A stretch of 5,599 nt of DNA, taken from the NCBI GenBank assembly GCA_904419105.1, contig CAJFQR010000087.1, positions 1 through 5,599 of the forward strand, in the 5' to 3' direction. A model generated the notes under the pieces. The model saw nothing but the letters and a program-made list of their open reading frames with translations. It made no database searches and was not told the DNA's origin. Origin of the DNA: Candidatus Avimicrobium faecavium (GTDB lineage Bacteria > Bacillota > Clostridia > Oscillospirales > Ruminococcaceae). Made by a program: the position numbers and the translations under genes. Positions 1 through 3,774 of the stretch are shown here, piece after piece; position 1 is the first letter of the stretch, and the number at the start of each line of letters is the position of its first letter.

Positions 1-881
1 GCCGCCAGCTGGAGATCTACTTCATCGAGAACCCGGACGATGCCGCCAAGATCGCCGACCAGGTGCTCATCAACAAGCGCAGCCGGGAGAACGCCGAAAA
101 GACCCGTCTCAATCTGAAGAAGAAGCTCTCCGGTTCCATTGACCTGGCCAACCGGGTGCAGAAGTTCGTCGACTGCCGCAGCCGGGATGTCTCCCAGCGG
201 GAGCTGTACATCGTCGAGGGTGACTCGGCGCTGGGTTCGGTCAAGCTCGGCCGGGACGCCCAGTTCCAGGCCATCATCCCGGTGCGGGGCAAGATCCTGA
301 ACTGCCTCAAGGCCGAGTACGACAAGATCTTCAAAAACGAGATCATCACCGACATCATCAAGGTCCTCGGCTGCGGGGTCGAGGTCAAGAGCAAGGCCAA
401 CCGGGAGCTCTCCACCTTTGATCTGGACAACCTGCGCTGGAACAAGATCGTCATCTGTACCGATGCCGATGTGGACGGCTTCCAGATCCGCACGCTGATC
501 CTGACGATGTTCTACCGCCTGACCCCGACGCTGATCGAAAAGGGCTATGTCTACATCGCGGAAAGCCCTCTCTATGAGATCACCTCCAAAGGTAAGACCT
601 ACTTTGCCTATACCGAGCCGGAGAAGGCCCGGGCTCTGGAGGAGATCGGCTCCGCCAAGTACACCATCCAGCGCTCGAAAGGTCTCGGTGAAAACGACCC
701 GGATATGATGTGGCTGACCACGATGAACCCGGCCACCCGCCGGCTCATCCGGGTAAGCCCCGCCGAGGCAGCGGCCACCGCCTCGATGTTCGACCTGCTG
801 CTCGGGGACAACCTCTCCGGGCGCAAGGAATACATCTCGGAAAACGGCCATCTCTATCTGGACGACCTGGACCTGAGCTGA
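1..881 (+). CDS. parE: DNA topoisomerase IV / gyrase-like subunit B, C-terminal part (5' end outside window)
   Basis: This is the ATPase/TOPRIM subunit of a type IIA topoisomerase, which pairs with the A subunit encoded just downstream to pass one DNA duplex through another using ATP. The reading frame enters at base 3 and 292 residues are visible. Family proteins run about 630-655 residues, so the GHKL ATPase and most of the transducer domain lie upstream of the window. Visible is the TOPRIM domain: EGDSA at bases 216-230 (Glu acting in cleavage), PVRGKILN at about 282-305, and TDADVDG at 459-479 (three Asp that bind Mg2+). The C-terminal QR.KGLGE block follows at 669-692, then a typical tail ending GHLYLDDLDLS. 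Oddities are EGDSALG instead of EGDSAGG, DGFQIRTL instead of DGSHIRTL, and QRSKGLG instead of QRYKGLG. All metal-binding acids are present, so it should be active. The symbol parE rather than gyrB follows from the partner lacking a GyrA box and is an inference; this is a divergent clostridial paralogue family. Confidence -1.
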   Translation, partial: RQLEIYFIENPDDAAKIADQVLINKRSRENAEKTRLNLKKKLSGSIDLANRVQKFVDCRSRDVSQRELYIVEGDSALGSVKLGRDAQFQAIIPVRGKILNCLKAEYDKIFKNEIITDIIKVLGCGVEVKSKANRELSTFDLDNLRWNKIVICTDADVDGFQIRTLILTMFYRLTPTLIEKGYVYIAESPLYEITSKGKTYFAYTEPEKARALEEIGSAKYTIQRSKGLGENDPDMMWLTTMNPATRRLIRVSPAEAAATASMFDLLLGDNLSGRKEYISENGHLYLDDLDLS

Positions 882-891
882 CACACGCCGG

Positions 892-898
892 AAAGGAG
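892..898 (+). promoter_or_regulatory. Ribosome-binding site deciding the UUG start of the A subunit
   Basis: AAAGGAG sits 8 nt before the TTG at 907, an ideal spacing. The next in-frame ATG is codon 27, with no comparable site before it, so UUG is chosen. The site lies within the 25-nt gap after the parE stop, consistent with translation of one bicistronic mRNA. It is part of a 13-nt word (885-897) that recurs after the stop of the A-subunit gene. Confidence -1.
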
Positions 899-906
899 CA
901 TCATCT

Positions 907-3144
907 TTGGCACCCAAAAAACGATCCGCCTCCCAGCCCAAGCGGGGGGATTCCCCGAACGCCGTCATTGAGAATGCCGGTGTGATGGTGGACCAGCCCA
1001 TCACCGAAACGCTGGAAAAAAACTATATGCCCTACGCGATGAGCGTCATCCTCTCCCGGGCAATCCCGGAGATCGACGGCTTCAAGCCCTCCCACCGCAA
1101 GCTGCTCTACACCATGTACAAGATGGGACTGCTCACCTCCGGGCGCACCAAGTCGGCCAATGTGGTCGGCCAGACCATGCGGCTCAATCCCCACGGCGAT
1201 GCCGCCATCTACGAGACGATGGTCCGCCTCTCCCGGGGGTATGAGGCGCTGCTCTACCCCTATGTGGACTCCAAGGGCAACTTCGGCAAGGCCTACTCCC
1301 GGGATATGGCCTATGCGGCCAGCCGGTATACCGAGGTCAAGCTCGAAAAGATCTGCCAGGAGCTCTTTGCCGACATCGACAAGGACACCGTCGACTTTGT
1401 GGACAACTACGACGCCACGATGAAGGAGCCCCGGCTCCTGCCGGTCACCTATCCCGGTATCCTGGTCAACGCCAATATGGGCATCGCCGTCGGTATGGCC
1501 AGCTCCATCTGCCCGTTCAACCTCGGCGAGGTGTGTGAGACCATCATCGCGCTGATGCAGGACCCGGAGCACGATATCGCCTCCACCCTCACCGCCCCGG
1601 ATTTCCCGGGCGGCGGGTATATCCTCTACGACCGGGCCGAACTGGAGAAGATCTACGCCACCGGCCGGGGCAGCGTCACCGTGCGCAGCCGCTATACCTA
1701 CGACAAGGGGAACAACTGCATCGACATCACCGAGATCCCGCCGACCACCACCATCGAGGCCATCATGGACAAGGTCATCGACCTCATCAAGGGCGGTCGG
1801 ATCCGGGAGATCGCCGATATGCGGGATGAGACCGATCTGAACGGCCTCAAGATCACCATCGACCTCAAGAGGGGCACCGACCCGGACAAGCTGATGCAGA
1901 AGCTCTTCCGGCTCACGCCGCTGGAGGACAACTTCTCCTGCAACTTCAATGTGCTCGTCGGCGGGATGCCGAAGGTCATGGGGGTGCGGGAGCTCCTCGG
2001 CGAGTGGATCGCCTTCCGGGAGGAGTGCGTGCGCCGGCGCATCTTCTTCGATCTGACCAAGAAGAAGGAGAAGCTCCACCTGCTCCGGGGCCTTGAGAAG
2101 ATCCTTCTCGACATCGACAAGGCCATCCGCATCGTCCGGGAGACCGAGGAGGAAAAGGAGGTCGTCCCGAACCTGATGATCGGCTTCGGCATCGACGAGG
2201 TCCAGGCCGAGTATGTGGCGGAGATCCGCCTGCGCCAGCTCAACCGGGAGTACATCCTCGACCGCACCGAGGAGATCGGCCAGCTGGAAAAGGACATCGC
2301 CGAGATGGAGGGCACCCTCCAGAGCCGCCGGAAGATCCGCTCGGTGATCACCGCCGAGCTCAAGGCCGTCGAGAAAAAGTACAGCCAGCCGCGAAAGAGC
2401 ATGCTGCTCTTCCCGTCGGAGGTGCCGGCGGAGGAGCCGGAGGACGATACCCCCGATTATCCCGTCAACCTCTTTTTCACCCGGGAGGGCTACTTCAAGA
2501 AGATCACCAACCAGTCGCTGCGCATGAGCGGCGAACAGAAGCTCAAGGACGGGGACGAGGTCGCCAAGACGGTTCAGGCCACCAACCGCAGCGAGCTGCT
2601 CTTCTTCACCAACCGCTGCCAGGTCTACAAGACTGCTGCCAGCGAGTTTGAGGACACCAAGGCCAGCGCCCTCGGCGACTATCTGCCGGCCAAGCTCGGC
2701 ATGGAGAGCGGCGAGGTGCCGGTGTATATGGCGGTCACCAGCGACTACAGCGGCTTTATGCTCTTCGGCTTTGAGAACGGCAAGGTGGCCAAGGTGCCGC
2801 TGTCCGCCTATCAGACCAAGACCCGCCGCAAAAAGCTTACCGCTGCATTCAGCGACAAGAGCCCGCTGGCCGCCGCCCTCCAGATGGAGGCGGACGGGGA
2901 GGTGCTGCTTCTCTCCACCGATACCCGGATGCTCATCGTTCACAGCGGCCTGATTCCCGCCAAGGTCACCAAGGACTCTCAGGGCGTCTCGGTAATGGCC
3001 CTGAAGAAAAAGCACACTCTGCGCACCCTGCGCAGGTACGACGGCTCCTTCGCCGATCCCAAGCGCTATCAGGTGCACACCCTGCCCGGCGCCGGTGCCC
3101 TGCCCAGGGACGGGGACGGCAGCGAGCAGCTCACCCTGACATAA
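907..3144 (+). CDS. parC: DNA topoisomerase IV / gyrase-like subunit A (complete, 745 aa, UUG start)
   Basis: This is the DNA-breaking and rejoining subunit of a type IIA topoisomerase, acting as an A2B2 complex with the preceding gene product. A basic 30-residue N-terminal stretch leads into the winged-helix domain (SVILSRAIP, then KPSHRKLL with K60, H63, R64). The quinolone-region helix NPHGDAAIYET is at residues 94-104, and the catalytic Arg140-Tyr141 lie in RYTEVKL (Tyr codon 1327-1329). The tower follows, with GIAVGMAS at 192-199; Ile193 matches the residue that intercalates and bends DNA in E. coli GyrA (Ile174). A coiled coil spans about 365-500, and a beta-pinwheel C-terminal domain about 515-735. 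Where GyrA carries QRRGG-type box residues, this protein has SLRMSGEQ (537-544). Its 745 residues match ParC (752 in E. coli) better than GyrA (about 800-875). Missing box, length and operon with a TOPRIM subunit favour a decatenating/relaxing enzyme, named parC with moderate confidence. Many clostridial genomes annotate this family simply as gyrase subunit A. The UUG start is set by the RBS at 892-898. Confidence -1.
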   Translation: MAPKKRSASQPKRGDSPNAVIENAGVMVDQPITETLEKNYMPYAMSVILSRAIPEIDGFKPSHRKLLYTMYKMGLLTSGRTKSANVVGQTMRLNPHGDAAIYETMVRLSRGYEALLYPYVDSKGNFGKAYSRDMAYAASRYTEVKLEKICQELFADIDKDTVDFVDNYDATMKEPRLLPVTYPGILVNANMGIAVGMASSICPFNLGEVCETIIALMQDPEHDIASTLTAPDFPGGGYILYDRAELEKIYATGRGSVTVRSRYTYDKGNNCIDITEIPPTTTIEAIMDKVIDLIKGGRIREIADMRDETDLNGLKITIDLKRGTDPDKLMQKLFRLTPLEDNFSCNFNVLVGGMPKVMGVRELLGEWIAFREECVRRRIFFDLTKKKEKLHLLRGLEKILLDIDKAIRIVRETEEEKEVVPNLMIGFGIDEVQAEYVAEIRLRQLNREYILDRTEEIGQLEKDIAEMEGTLQSRRKIRSVITAELKAVEKKYSQPRKSMLLFPSEVPAEEPEDDTPDYPVNLFFTREGYFKKITNQSLRMSGEQKLKDGDEVAKTVQATNRSELLFFTNRCQVYKTAASEFEDTKASALGDYLPAKLGMESGEVPVYMAVTSDYSGFMLFGFENGKVAKVPLSAYQTKTRRKKLTAAFSDKSPLAAALQMEADGEVLLLSTDTRMLIVHSGLIPAKVTKDSQGVSVMALKKKHTLRTLRRYDGSFADPKRYQVHTLPGAGALPRDGDGSEQLTLT

Positions 3145-3156
3145 CGCCGGAAAGGA
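3144..3156 (+). repeat. 13-nt direct repeat of the inter-topoisomerase spacer, with orphan RBS-like core
   Basis: ACGCCGGAAAGGA here is identical to 885-897. The first copy provides the RBS of the A subunit. This copy follows the A-subunit stop directly and is not followed by a start codon at a usable distance; a GC hairpin follows instead. It could be chance, a copied spacer, or a remnant of a lost third gene. Confidence -1.
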
Positions 3157-3159
3157 AAA

Positions 3160-3183
3160 GGCCGCGGATATAGCTCCGCGGCC
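3160..3183 (+). other. Perfect 9-bp GC-rich hairpin without U-tract
   Basis: Arms GGCCGCGGA (3160-3168) and TCCGCGGCC (3175-3183) pair perfectly around the 6-nt loop TATAGC, 15 nt after the A-subunit stop codon. No T-run follows on the + strand, so it is a poor intrinsic terminator there. The A-rich stretch before it (AAAGGAAAAG) would give a weak U-rich tail to a minus-strand transcript. A role in protecting the 3' end of the topoisomerase mRNA, or in assisting the terminator at 3227-3272, is possible but only inferred. Confidence -1.
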
Positions 3184-3226
3184 GGCCGGGATCCCCGCTT
3201 GACGCCAGGTCCCCGGACAGAGGATA

Positions 3227-3272
3227 GTCTGCCCGCATGGAGCGGCAATATGCGCCGGGCAGGCGGCTTTTT
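3227..3272 (+). terminator. Probable intrinsic terminator of the topoisomerase operon
   Basis: The outer arms GTCTGCCC (3227-3234) and GGGCAGGC (3257-3264) pair over 8 bp with one G-U. Inside, GCAT (3235-3238) pairs with ATGC (3250-3253), leaving a 3-nt bulge and an 11-nt loop. GGC and then TTTTT (3268-3272) follow. The bulge and the 3-nt gap before the T-run make it less than ideal, but its place between a stop codon and the next promoter fits termination. Confidence -1.
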
Positions 3273-3283
3273 CGGGAAAATCC

Positions 3284-3312
3284 TTGCAATGAGCCGGCAG
3301 TTATGCTATCAT
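3284..3312 (+). promoter_or_regulatory. Sigma-A type promoter of secG with extended -10
   Basis: A -35 TTGCAA (3284-3289), a 17-nt spacer and a -10 TATCAT (3307-3312) preceded by TG at 3304-3305 (TGCTATCAT) form a good vegetative promoter. Start of transcription is expected near 3319, giving a leader of about 38 nt before the secG ATG. The stretch after 3300 is clearly more AT-rich than the surrounding genes. Confidence -1.
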
Positions 3313-3324
3313 ACTATAAGTAAA

Positions 3325-3336
3325 ATTGTCTACAAT
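3325..3336 (+). promoter_or_regulatory. 12-nt AT-rich dyad, possible operator in the secG leader
   Basis: ATTGT-CT-ACAAT is a perfect inverted repeat with a 2-bp centre, at about +7 to +18 relative to the predicted start. It is too short to make a stable RNA hairpin (4 bp with a 4-nt loop), so if it has a function a protein-binding site is more likely. Chance occurrence in AT-rich promoter DNA cannot be excluded. Confidence -1.
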
Positions 3337-3342
3337 CGTATC

Positions 3343-3348
3343 GGAGGA
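3343..3348 (+). promoter_or_regulatory. Ribosome-binding site of secG
   Basis: GGAGGA ends 8 nt before the ATG at 3357. It is a strong, well-spaced Shine-Dalgarno sequence that fixes the start of this small gene. Confidence -1.
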
Positions 3349-3356
3349 AGATCGTC

Positions 3357-3605
3357 ATGAGTATTTTTGAGATAATCGGCGGTGCGCTGCTGATCCTGTT
3401 CGGCCTGGCCGTTATCGTTTCGGTGATGCTGCAGGAGCACAAGACCAACCTTGGCGGCGCGTTCGGCGGCTCGATGAACGAGGGCACCTACGACCGCGGC
3501 CGCACCAAGACGATGGACGCCCAGCTGTCCATGATCTCCAAGCTTGCCGGCATCGCCCTCTGCGTGCTGACACTGGCTGTCCTTGCCGCCCGCATCTATC
3601 TGTAA
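3357..3605 (+). CDS. secG: Preprotein translocase subunit SecG
   Basis: SecG is the small, non-essential-in-many-bacteria subunit of the SecYEG channel in the cytoplasmic membrane. It assists SecA-driven protein export. The 82-residue product has the family layout: a first membrane helix at about residues 4-25, the hallmark V.LQE motif (LQEHK at 25-29) at its cytoplasmic end, the glycine-rich loop with GAFGG (34-38), then a polar loop with DRGRTKTMD. A second membrane helix spans about 58-80, with only two residues after it. Family members are about 70-110 residues, so this one is complete and compact. It has its own promoter upstream and a strong terminator directly downstream, so it appears to be a single-gene transcript although it lies beside rnr, its usual Firmicutes neighbour. 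Confidence -1.
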   Translation: MSIFEIIGGALLILFGLAVIVSVMLQEHKTNLGGAFGGSMNEGTYDRGRTKTMDAQLSMISKLAGIALCVLTLAVLAARIYL

Positions 3606-3622
3606 CGCGTATCGCAGCTCTG

Positions 3623-3656
3623 GCTATCCCGCCGCCGGCGGGATAGCTTTTTGTTT
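3623..3656 (+). terminator. Strong intrinsic terminator after secG
   Basis: GCTATCCCGCC (3623-3633) and GGCGGGATAGC (3637-3647) form a perfect 11-bp stem with a GCC loop. TTTTTGTTT (3648-3656) follows at once. It begins 17 nt after the secG stop codon and should largely prevent read-through into rnr. Confidence -1.
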
Positions 3657-3675
3657 GCATAGAGAGTTTCTCCCC

Positions 3676-3704
3676 TTGGAGCCGGGCGGCGGCTGTGCTA
3701 TAAT
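3676..3704 (+). promoter_or_regulatory. Sigma-A type promoter of rnr with consensus extended -10
   Basis: A -35 TTGGAG (3676-3681), a 17-nt spacer and a consensus -10 TATAAT (3699-3704) with TG at 3696-3697 (TGCTATAAT). The start is expected near 3711, leaving about 64 nt of leader. It starts only 20 nt after the T-tract of the secG terminator, so rnr is transcribed separately. Confidence -1.
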
Positions 3705-3750
3705 AGAAACTGTGTGAAGAGAAAAAAGACAGTAAACCACACGATTTCGA

Positions 3751-3773
3751 GAGGAACAGGGATCAAAGAAGAG
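3751..3773 (+). promoter_or_regulatory. Weak or ambiguous ribosome-binding region of rnr
   Basis: No ideal Shine-Dalgarno site precedes the ATG at 3775. GAGGAA (3751-3756) is 18 nt away, AGGGA (3758-3762) is 12 nt away, and AAAGAAGAG (3766-3773 region) almost touches the start. AGGGA at a long spacing is the most plausible. There is no alternative in-frame ATG, GTG or TTG between 3739 and 3775, so the start call holds. Confidence -1.
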
Positions 3774-3774
3774 T

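Noticed and set aside
710..985. + strand 91-codon frame overlapping the end of parE and the start of parC
   Set aside because: Shadow frame rich in Pro, His, Gly and Arg; it overlaps two well-supported coding ends and lacks an RBS.
901..3078. 725-codon minus-strand open frame opposite the topoisomerase A subunit
   Set aside because: It is in the same codon register as a clearly recognisable gene and is open only because that gene avoids TTA, CTA and TCA. Its translation is low-complexity (rich in Gly, Leu, Val, His, Asp) with no family motif.
3188..3195. 8-bp palindrome GGGATCCC in the parC-secG gap
   Set aside because: Short, and expected by chance in GC-rich DNA; not placed near a promoter element.
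3199..3228. Possible promoter TTGACG with GATAGT at 18 nt, driving a short RNA ending at the T-run at 3272
   Set aside because: The -10 is poor and the RNA would be only about 35-40 nt, consisting of little more than the terminator hairpin; parC terminator is the simpler reading.
3237..3323. 28-codon + strand ORF (MERQYAPGRR...) in the gap before secG
   Set aside because: No RBS, it lies across the terminator hairpin and the secG promoter, and uses CTA and TCA codons that the real genes avoid.
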